From Acuticoccus kalidii (lineage in GTDB: Bacteria; Pseudomonadota; Alphaproteobacteria; Rhizobiales; Amorphaceae), in contig NZ_JAKGCS010000036.1 in NCBI RefSeq assembly GCF_021556395.1, forward strand, positions 806,001-870,000: 64,000 nucleotides of DNA. Reading direction: 5' to 3'. A model generated the notes under the pieces. It had not been told where the DNA came from, ran no database searches, and saw only the letters and a program-made list of their open reading frames with translations. This document shows, piece after piece, positions 17,871 to 26,396 of the stretch (the stretch's first letter is position 1; every line of letters starts with the position of its first letter). The position numbers were made by a program, and so were the translations under genes.

Positions 17871-18766
17871 TGCTCTACGACGTCTCCATACGCGTGAAAT
17901 ATCGCTATGACGCGAACGTGTCGGCGAGCCGCGATCTCGTGATGCTGACCCCGCTCGACGTCGCGAACGCGCAGCGCGTCATCCTGAGCGCGCTCACCGT
18001 CGACCCGAAGCCCGACGAATGGAACGGCCGGCGGGACTTTTTCGGCAACAACGTCGTCGAGATCGCGTTTCACGAGCCCCATCGCGACGTGACCTTCGCG
18101 CTGAAGGCGCGTGTCGAGCGGATGGCGAGCGGGCCGAGCCTCGACCTCTCGCCGCGCCTTGCCGATCTCGCGGGCGAGATCGCGAGCCATCGAAGCCTTG
18201 CCGGCCGCGCGCCGCATCATTTCGTGGGCGCCTCGCCCCGCATCCCTCTCGCGGCGGAGACGACGCGTTATGCGCGGGCGGTCGCGGGCCGCGCGCCGAG
18301 CGTTCTTGCGGCGGTGGTCGCGGTCGGGGAGGCGCTGCATCGCGATATCGCCTATCGGCCGGGGGTGACCACCGTGTCGACGCCGCTCCTCGATGCGTTC
18401 CGGGCCCGCCACGGGGTGTGCCAGGACTTCACCCACATCATGATCGCGTGCCTGCGCGGGCTCGCCATTCCGGCGGGATATGTGAGCGGATGTCTGCGCA
18501 CGCTTCCGCCGCCGGGAGAGGCGCGGCTCGAGGGAGCGGATGCGACGCACGCCTGGGTCTCGGCCTGGTGCGGGGCCGAACTCGGCTGGGTCGAATACGA
18601 TCCCACCAACGCCTGCCTCGCCGGTGCGGACCACATCGTGATCGCTTATGGCCGCGACTATGGCGATGTCGCGCCGGTGCGCGGCGTCACCCGCACCGCG
18701 GGCGGCCATTCGAGCGATCAGGCCGTCGACGTCATTCCGGTCGAAAGCGCCGTCGCGACCGGATAG
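17870..18766 (+). CDS. Small transglutaminase-like cysteine peptidase
   Basis: A 298-residue protein with a bacterial transglutaminase-like N-terminal domain (MLYDVSIRVKYRYDANV) and a core carrying the triad C184 (GVCQDFTHIM), H227 (DATHAWVSAW) and D244 (EYDPTNAC). It overlaps the preceding ATP-grasp/Alpha-E gene by one base (TGATG), so the two are translationally coupled. It is the third member of the conserved operon. Its catalytic residues are intact, as in the larger transglutaminase, so the operon has two potentially active thiol enzymes. Most likely it hydrolyses or transfers amide bonds in the product of the ATP-grasp enzyme; that is inference. Confidence 0.9.
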   Translation: MLYDVSIRVKYRYDANVSASRDLVMLTPLDVANAQRVILSALTVDPKPDEWNGRRDFFGNNVVEIAFHEPHRDVTFALKARVERMASGPSLDLSPRLADLAGEIASHRSLAGRAPHHFVGASPRIPLAAETTRYARAVAGRAPSVLAAVVAVGEALHRDIAYRPGVTTVSTPLLDAFRARHGVCQDFTHIMIACLRGLAIPAGYVSGCLRTLPPPGEARLEGADATHAWVSAWCGAELGWVEYDPTNACLAGADHIVIAYGRDYGDVAPVRGVTRTAGGHSSDQAVDVIPVESAVATG

Positions 18767-18818
18767 CATGAGGGGCCGGCCCGCAATGGCCGGCACAATG
18801 ATGCTTGACGGAGGTGGC

Positions 18819-19934
18819 ATGACCCGACGATCGATCCGCGGCGCGATGGCAGGCGCCGTTCTCGCCCTCGCCCAGTTCAATCCGGCGGCGGCCGACGAGA
18901 CGGTGAGCGCTGCCGCGCGGCAGATGATCGAGGATCGGCTCGAAACGATCCGCGCGGAGGAGGGGGTGACGGCGGTGATCGTCGGCCTCGTCGAAGGCGA
19001 TGGGGAGCCCACGATCGCCGCCGTCGGCACGTCGATGACGAACGTCCTCGCGCAGCCCTCGATGCACTTTCGCACCGGCGCGGTGGCGATCGGCGCGCAG
19101 ACCACGATCCTCCTTCAGCTCGTCGACGAGGGGATCGTGGCGCTCGACGATACGATCGACACCTGGCTTCCCGACTATCCTGAGGCGGACAAGGTCACGC
19201 TGCGCATGCTCGCCGACTGCACGTCCGGCTATGCGGACTATGTGACCGATCCGGGCTTCGTGGCGGCGTTCGAGGCGGACGTCTTCCGCGACTGGACGAC
19301 CGAGGAGCTTCTCGACGTCGCCTTCGCCCGCGGCATGGTGTTCGAGCCGGGGACGGGCTTTCAGTACGCCCACACCAACTATCTCGTCCTCGGCGAGGCG
19401 CTCGCGAAGGCGACCGACACGACCTATCGCTCACTCCTGCAGAAGCGGATCATCGAGCCGCTCAATCTCGGCCAGACCGAGATCTGGGACAGCCCGTCGA
19501 TCCTCGAGCCGGCGCTTCACGCCTATACGACCGAGCGCGGCGTCTTCGAGGACTCCACCTTCTGGAACCCGTCCTGGACCGCCGACACCGGCCCGATGAA
19601 CGCCGATATGGCCGATACGATGACCCTCATCCGCGCGCTCGCGGCGGGCGAGACGATTTCGCCGGAAAGCCTCGAGACGATGCGCGCGGCGAAAACGCTC
19701 GGCCTCGGCGGCAACGCGCCGGACCGGCATTTCAGCCTCGGGATGGAGTTCGTTGGCCCGTGGATCCAGAAGACGTTCAGCTTCGGCGGCTATGGCGGGC
19801 TGGCGGCCTATCGCCCGGACATGGACGTGACGCTGGTCGTGGTCGCGACGCTCGGACCGGCCTCCGATCCCGACATCAATCCGGCGGCCGCGATCTTCGG
19901 CGCGATCGCGCAGACGCTGGCGCCGAAGGAGTAG
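18819..19934 (+). CDS. Exported beta-lactamase-fold (serine hydrolase family) protein lacking SxxK
   Basis: A 371-residue protein starting at ATG 18819, with GGAGG 4 nt upstream, and a clear signal peptide (MTRRSIRGAMAGAVLALAQ...AAA-DE). The overall pattern is that of the beta-lactamase/class C family (LQLVDEGIVALDDTIDTWLPDY, MLADCTSGYADYV, FEPGTGFQYAHTNY, STFWNPSWT). The SxxK motif that holds the nucleophile is replaced by AVAI (residues 88-91), Y-x-N by Y-A-H (183-185), and the usual His-Thr/Ser-Gly near the C-terminus by FGGYGG. The frame is clean, so this is not decay. I recall a wider subfamily with comparable changes, so it is probably a lineage of non-classical or non-catalytic members acting in the periplasm. 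Confidence 0.8.
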   Translation: MTRRSIRGAMAGAVLALAQFNPAAADETVSAAARQMIEDRLETIRAEEGVTAVIVGLVEGDGEPTIAAVGTSMTNVLAQPSMHFRTGAVAIGAQTTILLQLVDEGIVALDDTIDTWLPDYPEADKVTLRMLADCTSGYADYVTDPGFVAAFEADVFRDWTTEELLDVAFARGMVFEPGTGFQYAHTNYLVLGEALAKATDTTYRSLLQKRIIEPLNLGQTEIWDSPSILEPALHAYTTERGVFEDSTFWNPSWTADTGPMNADMADTMTLIRALAAGETISPESLETMRAAKTLGLGGNAPDRHFSLGMEFVGPWIQKTFSFGGYGGLAAYRPDMDVTLVVVATLGPASDPDINPAAAIFGAIAQTLAPKE

Positions 19935-20032
19935 CCGGCGCGGCGTCGGCGGAGCTCGGGGATCCGGGCGCCGCCTGCGCCGATCGTGTGGATAATGTCG
20001 ATTTCGCGCTGGCGGACGCGCCGCGCTGAGCC

Positions 20033-20428
20033 ATGAGCTTATGCCGCAATGGAGGGCGGCCTCGGGTGTTCAGTTCGTCGTTGTGGCCGGCGCTCGCGCC
20101 GATCGTGTTGCTGCTTGCCTCGAACATTTTCATGACGGTCGCCTGGTACGGGCACCTCCGGTTTCACGGTGCGCCGTTGTGGCTCGTCATCGTCGCGAGC
20201 TGGGGGATCGCCTTCTTCGAGTATTGTCTCGCGGTGCCCGCCAACCGGATCGGTTACACGGTCTGGTCGGCGGCGGAGCTGAAGACGATGCAGGAGGTGA
20301 TCACCCTCGTCGTCTTCTCCGGGTTCGCGACCATCTATCTCGGCGAGCAGCTCACCTGGAACCACGCGGTGGGCTTCGCTTTCATCGCGTTCGGTGCGTT
20401 CTTCGTGTTCGCGAAGCCGCTCGGCTAG
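20033..20428 (+). CDS. DUF486 (DMT-superfamily-like) small membrane protein
   Basis: A 131-residue protein with four predicted membrane segments (about residues 17-38, 47-65, 86-103 and 109-128). It carries the family landmarks SNIFMTVAWYGHLRF, SWGIAFFEYCLAVPANRIGY and LKTMQEVITLVVF. DUF486 proteins resemble half-size drug/metabolite transporters, but I know of no established substrate. No strong ribosome-binding site precedes the ATG, and a few residues could be trimmed. It runs convergently with the MFS transporter, with a strong hairpin between them. Confidence 0.85.
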   Translation: MSLCRNGGRPRVFSSSLWPALAPIVLLLASNIFMTVAWYGHLRFHGAPLWLVIVASWGIAFFEYCLAVPANRIGYTVWSAAELKTMQEVITLVVFSGFATIYLGEQLTWNHAVGFAFIAFGAFFVFAKPLG

Positions 20429-20465
20429 GCGTCGCCGCGCCGAGCCGAGCCGATGATCGCGAAGG

Positions 20466-20493
20466 GGGCACGGCCTCGCGGACGGCCGTGCCC
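20466..20493. terminator. Hairpin between convergent DUF486 and MFS genes
   Basis: A perfect 10-bp inverted repeat GGGCACGGCC...GGCCGTGCCC with an 8-nt loop lies between two convergent stop codons. There is no long T tract on either side. It is probably a bidirectional terminator or 3'-end stabiliser. Confidence 0.6.
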
Positions 20494-20504
20494 GGTTCCG
20501 CGCT

Positions 20505-21854
20505 TCAGTCGACGACCGACTCCTCGCGCACTTCGAGGCGGCGATTGATGAGAAGCACCAGGAGCGTGCACACCGCGCCCGACAGGAGATAGGCGCCCGC
20601 CGAGATGAGCCCGAAATTGCTCGCGAGGAGGAGGGCGGCGAGGGGGGCGAAGCCCGCGCCGAACAGCCAGGCGAGGTCGGAGGTGATCGCCGCCCCTGTA
20701 TAGCGGAAGGTCTGCGAGAAGTTGGAGGCGACCGCGCCCGAGCTCTGGCCGAAAGAGAGGCCGAGCAGGATAAAGCCGAGGATCATGAAGGTCGCCTCGC
20801 CGACGCTGCCGGCATCGAGGAGTTGCGGCGCGAAGCCGGAGAAGATCGCGATCGCGAGGGCGCAGGCCGCAAGCAGCGTGCGCCGGCCGAACCGATCGGC
20901 GAGGATGCCCGAGGCGATCACGGAGAACACGCCGACGATGGCGCCGATCGTCTCGAACACCAGGAAGCGGGCCGGCAATTCGTTGGTGTAGAGGAAGATC
21001 CAGGAGAGCGGGAACACCGTCACCATGTGGAAGAGCGCGAAGCTCGCCAACGGGACGAAGGCGCCAATCGCGACGAAGCGGCCTTCGGTCCGCAGGGTGC
21101 GAAGGACGGGCTCGGGCTGCAATTCGCGGTTTTCGAAGAGGCGTTGGAATTCTGGCGTCACGACGATGCGAAGCCGCGCGAAGAGGGCGACGACGTTGAT
21201 CGCGAAGGCGACGAAGAACGGATAGCGCCAGCCCCAGGCGAAGAAGTCGTCGGCGGAGAGATTGTGCAGGAAATAGGCGAAGAGGGCGCTCGCCACGATG
21301 AGCCCGAGCGGTGCGCCGAGCTGCGGGATCATCGCGTACCAGCCCTTGCGGTTCTTCGGGGCGTTCATCGACAGGAGCGAGGCGAGCCCGTCCCACGAGC
21401 CGCCGAGCGCGAGGCCCTGCAGGATCCGGCAGATCGCGAGGACGATGATCGAATAGACCCCGATACTGTCATAGCCGGGCAGGAAGGCGATCGCGACGGT
21501 CGAGCTGCCGAGCATGAAGAGGGCGATGATCAGCTTCGCCCCGCGGCCCTGATTGCGGTCGATCGAGATGAAGATCAGCGAGCCGATCGGCCGGGCGATG
21601 AAGGCGAGGGCGAAGAGGCCGAAGGAGTAGAGCGTTCCCGTCAGCGGATCGACGAAGGGGAAGACCAGCGCCGGGAACACCACGACGGAGGCGATGGCGT
21701 AGACGAAGAAGTCGAAGAACTCCGACGTGCGGCCGATGATGACGCCGACGGCGATCTCGGCCGGGCGGACCGGACCGCCATGGGCATGGAGCCGTGCGGC
21801 ATCCTGCGCGAGGGTGCTTTGGGGCGACACTGTAGATGCGGCGGGCGAACTCAC
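20505..21854 (-). CDS. MFS transporter, metabolite:H+ symporter (MHS) type
   Basis: A 449-residue protein with about 12 membrane segments. An N-terminal IIGRTSEFFDFFVYAI segment and the loop RPIGSLIF...DRNQGRGAKLI fit the MHS branch of the major facilitator superfamily (ShiA/ProP/KgtP relatives). A second conserved loop reads ADRFGRRTLL. It should import a small organic acid or osmolyte with protons across the inner membrane; the substrate is not deducible. The start is a GTG at 21854 with GAGGA about 13 nt upstream, slightly far, so the exact start is uncertain. The upstream region carries two identical 17-bp palindromes that may control it. Confidence 0.88.
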   Translation of the reverse strand: MSSPAASTVSPQSTLAQDAARLHAHGGPVRPAEIAVGVIIGRTSEFFDFFVYAIASVVVFPALVFPFVDPLTGTLYSFGLFALAFIARPIGSLIFISIDRNQGRGAKLIIALFMLGSSTVAIAFLPGYDSIGVYSIIVLAICRILQGLALGGSWDGLASLLSMNAPKNRKGWYAMIPQLGAPLGLIVASALFAYFLHNLSADDFFAWGWRYPFFVAFAINVVALFARLRIVVTPEFQRLFENRELQPEPVLRTLRTEGRFVAIGAFVPLASFALFHMVTVFPLSWIFLYTNELPARFLVFETIGAIVGVFSVIASGILADRFGRRTLLAACALAIAIFSGFAPQLLDAGSVGEATFMILGFILLGLSFGQSSGAVASNFSQTFRYTGAAITSDLAWLFGAGFAPLAALLLASNFGLISAGAYLLSGAVCTLLVLLINRRLEVREESVVD

Positions 21855-22246
21855 GGGCGCTGTCGATCCTCGAACGTTGCGGGTGGCGGGCGGACATCGA
21901 TCACGGTCGATCGGGTCGCGTGTGATCGTCGACGTTCGTGCCGATCACGCCATCCCGCAGATTGTGCATCTGCGGCATTGGACAAAGTGTCCAAGGCCAT
22001 TTCGTGCTGCGATGCAATATCAACCTTCGGCGATCGCCGCGCCAGCGCTGGGCCTTGGACAAAGTGTCCAATGACCCGCGTGCTGCGCTGCAGCTAAAGC
22101 GATCGTCGTCGCCTTGACGGGCGTCGTCGCATTGTCTGCCGACCGAACGGGTTGGGCAAGGGATTGGGTCCCGCCGTCATGGGGCCGTCCGCCGGCCGGT
22201 TTCGTCGATCGCGCCCCTCTCGGCCGCCGACCTGATAGGATTTGCC
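21855..22246. promoter_or_regulatory. 392-bp divergent intergenic region between MFS gene and cyoA
   Basis: No coding sequence is supported here. It holds three GATCAC-type half sites (21898-21904, 21922-21928 inverted, 21942-21948), the large inverted repeat at 21976-22073, and the cyoA ribosome-binding site (AGGA near 22237). Promoters for both divergent units must lie here, but I could not fix -35/-10 elements confidently. Confidence 0.6.
21976..22073. repeat. Two 23-bp inverted copies, each containing the palindrome TTGGACAAAGTGTCCAA
   Basis: Copy 1 covers 21976-21998 and copy 2 covers 22051-22073. The cores TTGGACA-AAG-TGTCCAA (21978-21994 and 22055-22071) are identical 7+3+7 dyads. The flanking bases (CAT...GGCC versus GGCC...ATG) make the two copies inverted with respect to each other, apart from the 3-bp centre. 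Centre-to-centre distance is 77 bp. Paired dyads of this kind usually bind a dimeric repressor (TetR or MarR type) at two operators. No such regulator gene is in the window. Confidence 0.8.
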
Positions 22247-23353
22247 TTGCGCCGTTTTCAGTTCCTTCTCCTCCTTCCGCTGCTTGCGGGGCTCGGAGGG
22301 TGCAACTTCGTCGTTCTCGATCCGTCCGGTCACATCGCGGCCGAACAGCGGGATCTCCTCATTTTCGCGACGGGCCTGATGCTCCTCATCATCCTGCCGG
22401 TGATGGGGCTGACGGTGTACTTTGCCTGGCGCTATCGCCACACCAACACCGAGGCCGAATATGACCCCGAGTGGCACCATTCGACGGTGCTGGAGCTCGT
22501 CGTCTGGGCGGCGCCGCTCGCGATCATCATCTGTCTCGGCGCGGTGACCTATCTCGGCACCCACCTTCTCGATCCCTACCGCCCGCTGACCCAGGTCGAC
22601 CGGGACCGCCCCCTCCCCGAGGGCACCGAGCCGCTGCAGGTCGAGGTCGTCTCCCTCGATTGGAAATGGCTCTTCTTCTATCCGCAATACGGGATCGCCA
22701 CCGTCAACGAGCTTGCGGCGCCGGTCGATCGGCCGATCCACTTCAAGATCACCTCGTCGGGCGTGATGAACGCCTTCTACATCCCCGCGCTCGCCGGCAT
22801 GATCTACTCGATGGCCGGGATGGAGACCCAGCTCCACGCCGTCATCAACGCCGAAGGCGACTATGAAGGCTTCTCCTCCAATTATAGCGGCGCCGGCTTC
22901 TCCGGCATGCGTTTCGTCTTCAAGGGGCTCGACCAGGCGGGCTTCGAGGAGTGGATCGACGCGGGCCGGAACGCCGACGAGGCGCTGACCGCGGCGCGCT
23001 ATGTCGAGCTCGAGAAGCCGAGCGAGAACGTCCCGGTGATGCGCTTCTCGTCCGTCGAGGACGGGCTCTATAACCGCATCCTCGAAATGTGCGTCGATCC
23101 CGGCACGCGCTGCATGAGCGAGACGATGGCGCTCGATGCGCAGACCGCCGCCGGCGGACGAGAGGTCGCGCTTGCCCTCTGCCGCAGCCCGTTCGCCATC
23201 TTCAACAACGATGAAGCGGTCGTCGGCCGGGCCAAGATGACGCCGATCCCCGCCACCGCGGAGACCCGACTGCGCGGCTTCAGCCTCGCGACGCCCTCGT
23301 CCGACGTGCGCCTGACCGACGCCCGCACCGACGACGATATCAGCAACTTCTGA
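22247..23353 (+). CDS. cyoA: Cytochrome bo3-type ubiquinol oxidase subunit II
   Basis: A 368-residue protein. A lipoprotein-type signal (LLLLPLLAGLGGC) is followed by two membrane helices and a periplasmic cupredoxin domain. The domain has the quinol-oxidase pattern (EVVSLDWKWLFFYPQYGIATVNE, MIYSMAGMETQLHAV, GFSGMRF) and lacks the CuA ligand set of cytochrome c oxidases, so it belongs to a ubiquinol oxidase. The start appears to be TTG at 22247 with AGGA 8 nt upstream; no better start precedes the signal peptide. It is the first gene of the compact cyoABCD-SURF1-regBA unit. Confidence 0.95.
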   Translation: MRRFQFLLLLPLLAGLGGCNFVVLDPSGHIAAEQRDLLIFATGLMLLIILPVMGLTVYFAWRYRHTNTEAEYDPEWHHSTVLELVVWAAPLAIIICLGAVTYLGTHLLDPYRPLTQVDRDRPLPEGTEPLQVEVVSLDWKWLFFYPQYGIATVNELAAPVDRPIHFKITSSGVMNAFYIPALAGMIYSMAGMETQLHAVINAEGDYEGFSSNYSGAGFSGMRFVFKGLDQAGFEEWIDAGRNADEALTAARYVELEKPSENVPVMRFSSVEDGLYNRILEMCVDPGTRCMSETMALDAQTAAGGREVALALCRSPFAIFNNDEAVVGRAKMTPIPATAETRLRGFSLATPSSDVRLTDARTDDDISNF

Positions 23354-23365
23354 CCGGATCCGGCA

Positions 23366-25363
23366 ATGTTATCGCAAGTTTGGGCCTTTCTGTTCGGCCG
23401 TCTCTCGTTCGAATCCCTTCCGTTCCACGAGCCGATCCTCGTCGTCACCTTCATCGTCGTCGCGCTCGGTGGGATCGGGCTCGTGGCGGCGCTCACTTAT
23501 TACCGCCTGTGGTCCTATCTCTGGCATGAGTGGCTCACCACGGTGGACCACAAGCGCATCGGCATCATGTACATGGTGCTCGGCATCATCATGCTGCTGC
23601 GGGGCTTTGCCGACGCGATCATGATGCGCTCGCAGCAGGCGATCGCCTTCGGCGGCAGCGAGGGCTACCTGCCGGCGCACCATTACGACCAGATCTTCAC
23701 CGCGCACGGCGTCATCATGATCTTCTTCGTCGCGATGCCGTTCGTGACGGGGCTGATGAACTACGTCGTTCCGCTGCAGATCGGTGCGCGGGACGTCGCC
23801 TTTCCGTTCCTCAACAATTTCTCGTTCTGGATGACGGTGTCGGGCGTCGTCCTCGTGATGGCCTCGCTCTTCATCGGCGAGTTCGCGAAGACCGGTTGGC
23901 TCGCTTATCCGCCGCTGTCGGGCCTCGACGCCAGTCCCGATGTCGGCGTCGATTATTACATATGGGCGTTACAGATCGCGGGCGTCGGCACGCTCCTATC
24001 GGGCGTCAATCTGGTCGCGACGATCGTGAAGATGCGCGCGCCCGGCATGAGCATGATGAAGATGCCGATCTTCACCTGGACGGCGCTCTGCACGAACATC
24101 CTGATCGTCGCCGCCTTCCCGGTGTTGACGGCGGTTCTCGCGCTCCTCGCCGCCGACCGCTATCTCGGCATGAACTTCTTTACCAACGATCTCGGCGGCA
24201 ACGCCATGATGTACATCAACCTCGTGTGGATCTGGGGTCACCCGGAGGTGTACATTCTCATTCTGCCGGCGTTCGGCGTGTTCTCCGAAGTCGTGTCGAC
24301 CTTCTCCGGCAAGCGTCTCTTCGGCTATGCCTCCATGGTCTACGCGACGGTGGTCATCACCGTTCTCGCCTACCTCGTGTGGCTCCACCATTTCTTCACG
24401 ATGGGGTCGGGCGCGAGCGTCAATTCCTTCTTCGGCATCACGACGATGATCATCTCGATCCCGACCGGGGCGAAGATGTTCAACTGGCTGTTCACGATGT
24501 ATCACGGCCGTATTCGGTTCGAGTTGCCGATGCTGTGGTCCCTCGCGTTCATGTTGACCTTCGTCATCGGCGGGATGACCGGCGTGATGCTCGCCGTTCC
24601 CCCGGCGGATTTCGTGCTGCACAACTCGCTGTTCCTCGTCGCCCACTTCCACAATGTGATCATCGGCGGCGTTCTGTTCGGCATGTTCGCCGGCATCAAT
24701 TTCTGGTTCCCGAAGGCGTTCGGCTTCAAGCTGGACCGGTTCTGGGGGCTCGTGAGCTTCTGGTTCTGGGTGGTCGGCTTCTATGCCGCCTTCATGCCGC
24801 TCTACGTGCTCGGCCTCATGGGCGTCACGCGGCGGCTGCGCGTCTTCGAGGATCCGTCATTGCAGATCTGGTTCGTGATCGCCGCTGGCGGCGCCGCGCT
24901 GATCGCGATCGGCATTCTCGCCTTCCTGATCCAGCTCTTTGTCTCGATCAAGAACCGGGAGAAGCTGCGCGACACGACCGGCGATCCGTGGAACGCCCGC
25001 ACGCTCGAATGGTCGACCTCCTCGCCGCCGCCGGAGTATAATTTCGCCTTCACGCCGGTGATCTACGACAGCGATGCGTGGTGGGACATGAAAGCCCGCG
25101 GCTACCAGCGTCCGCTCGACGGCTACCGGCCGATCCACATGCCGAAGAACACCGGGGCAGGGGTGATCCTCGCCGGGCTCGCCTTCCTGACCGGCTTCGG
25201 CCTCGTCTGGTACATCTGGTGGCTCGCTCTCGTCTCCTTCGTCGCCCTTATCGGCTACGCGATCGCGCACACCTTCAATTACGATCGCGATTTCACCATC
25301 CCGGCCGAAGAGGTGGCCGAAACCGAACACGGGCGCACCGCGCTCCTCGGCGCGGGGGCTTGA
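23366..25363 (+). CDS. cyoB: Cytochrome bo3-type ubiquinol oxidase subunit I
   Basis: A 665-residue protein, close to E. coli CyoB in length. It is a heme-copper oxidase core with about 14-15 membrane helices. Heme and CuB ligands are visible: AHGVIMIFFVAMPF (low-spin heme His), WGHPEVYILILP (CuB His with the cross-linking Tyr), LHHFFTMG (CuB His pair) and VAHFHNVIIGG (heme His residues). It reduces O2 to water with electrons from ubiquinol and pumps protons. It lies 12 bp downstream of cyoA and 2 bp upstream of cyoC. Confidence 0.97.
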   Translation: MLSQVWAFLFGRLSFESLPFHEPILVVTFIVVALGGIGLVAALTYYRLWSYLWHEWLTTVDHKRIGIMYMVLGIIMLLRGFADAIMMRSQQAIAFGGSEGYLPAHHYDQIFTAHGVIMIFFVAMPFVTGLMNYVVPLQIGARDVAFPFLNNFSFWMTVSGVVLVMASLFIGEFAKTGWLAYPPLSGLDASPDVGVDYYIWALQIAGVGTLLSGVNLVATIVKMRAPGMSMMKMPIFTWTALCTNILIVAAFPVLTAVLALLAADRYLGMNFFTNDLGGNAMMYINLVWIWGHPEVYILILPAFGVFSEVVSTFSGKRLFGYASMVYATVVITVLAYLVWLHHFFTMGSGASVNSFFGITTMIISIPTGAKMFNWLFTMYHGRIRFELPMLWSLAFMLTFVIGGMTGVMLAVPPADFVLHNSLFLVAHFHNVIIGGVLFGMFAGINFWFPKAFGFKLDRFWGLVSFWFWVVGFYAAFMPLYVLGLMGVTRRLRVFEDPSLQIWFVIAAGGAALIAIGILAFLIQLFVSIKNREKLRDTTGDPWNARTLEWSTSSPPPEYNFAFTPVIYDSDAWWDMKARGYQRPLDGYRPIHMPKNTGAGVILAGLAFLTGFGLVWYIWWLALVSFVALIGYAIAHTFNYDRDFTIPAEEVAETEHGRTALLGAGA

Positions 25364-25365
25364 TC

Positions 25366-26010
25366 ATGGCGAGCACTCACGTCGCGAGCAGCGAGGCCAT
25401 CGCCGCCGACAACAGCGTGCCGGTCTTCTATCTGACCGAGGAGCACGCCCATGCGCCGGGCGGCGCGACGGCGTTCGGCTTCTGGATCTACCTCATGAGC
25501 GACTGCCTGGTGTTCGCCTCGCTGTTCGCCGTCTACGGGGTGATCGGCGGCAACTTCGCCGGCGGTCCCGGCCCGCACGAACTCTTCGAGCTGCCGCTCG
25601 TCGCCGTGAACACGGCGATGCTGCTCTTCTCCTCGATCACCTACGGCTTTGCGATGTTGGCGATGGAGAAGCGCAACATCGCCCATGTCCAGGGCTGGCT
25701 CGCGATCACGGGCCTCTTCGGCGCGGCCTTTATCGGCATCGAGCTCTACGAGTTCGGCACGCTGATCGCCGAAGGGGCGACACCGCAGAGTTCGGGCTTC
25801 CTGTCCGCCTTCTTCCTGCTCGTCGGAACGCACGGGCTGCACGTCACGATCGGCATCATCTGGCTCGTGACGCTGATGGTGCAGGTCCGCCGGATGGGTC
25901 TCGTCGCCGCGAACCGCCGCCGCCTGATGTGCCTTTCGATGTTCTGGCACTTCCTCGACGTCATCTGGATCGGCGTCTTCACCTTCGTCTATCTCATGGG
26001 GATGCTGTGA
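25366..26010 (+). CDS. cyoC: Cytochrome bo3-type ubiquinol oxidase subunit III
   Basis: A 214-residue membrane protein with five helices in the CyoC pattern (FGFWIYLMSDCLVFASLFA, ELPLVAVNTAMLLFSS, GTHGLHVTIGIIW, FWHFLDVIWIGVFTFVYL). The ATG at 25366 starts just after the cyoB stop. A longer in-frame extension upstream would overlap cyoB by nearly 290 bp and is rejected. It overlaps cyoD by one base. Confidence 0.95.
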   Translation: MASTHVASSEAIAADNSVPVFYLTEEHAHAPGGATAFGFWIYLMSDCLVFASLFAVYGVIGGNFAGGPGPHELFELPLVAVNTAMLLFSSITYGFAMLAMEKRNIAHVQGWLAITGLFGAAFIGIELYEFGTLIAEGATPQSSGFLSAFFLLVGTHGLHVTIGIIWLVTLMVQVRRMGLVAANRRRLMCLSMFWHFLDVIWIGVFTFVYLMGML

Positions 26011-26384
26011 TGAACGCGCACACCGATACGCACGACGAGGACCACGAAGACGGCCACGCCGGCGGCACGCTCGGGAGCTATGTCAGCGGCTTCATCCTGT
26101 CCGTCGTCCTCACCGCCGTGCCGTTCTGGCTGGTGATGACCGGCGCCCTCGACGACCGAACGCTGACGGCGATCATCATCATGGCCTTCGCGGTGGTGCA
26201 GATCGTCGTGCACATGGTCTTCTTCCTCCACATGAACACGACGTCGGAAGGCGGCTGGAACATGATGGCGCTGATCTTCACCCTTGTGATCGTGGCGATC
26301 GCGCTGATCGGCTCGTTGTGGGTCATGTTCCATCTCAACGTGAACATGATGCCGCCGATGCAGCCGATGGGACCGGCGACATGA
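26010..26384 (+). CDS. cyoD: Cytochrome bo3-type ubiquinol oxidase subunit IV
   Basis: A 124-residue protein with a His/Asp-rich N-terminus (TDTHDEDHEDGHAGG) and three helices typical of CyoD (GSYVSGFILSVVLTAVPFWL, FAVVQIVVHMVFFLHMN, MALIFTLVIVAIALIGSLW). The ATG overlaps the cyoC stop (TGATG). It is an accessory subunit that helps assemble the heme-copper centre of the oxidase. Confidence 0.95.
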   Translation: MNAHTDTHDEDHEDGHAGGTLGSYVSGFILSVVLTAVPFWLVMTGALDDRTLTAIIIMAFAVVQIVVHMVFFLHMNTTSEGGWNMMALIFTLVIVAIALIGSLWVMFHLNVNMMPPMQPMGPAT

Positions 26385-26396
26385 CGGCGAACCGCG

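Noticed and set aside
20823..22097. A 424-codon plus-strand frame over the MFS gene
   Set aside because: Charged low-complexity shadow (E/D/R/G-rich) of a transporter with clear membrane helices on the other strand.
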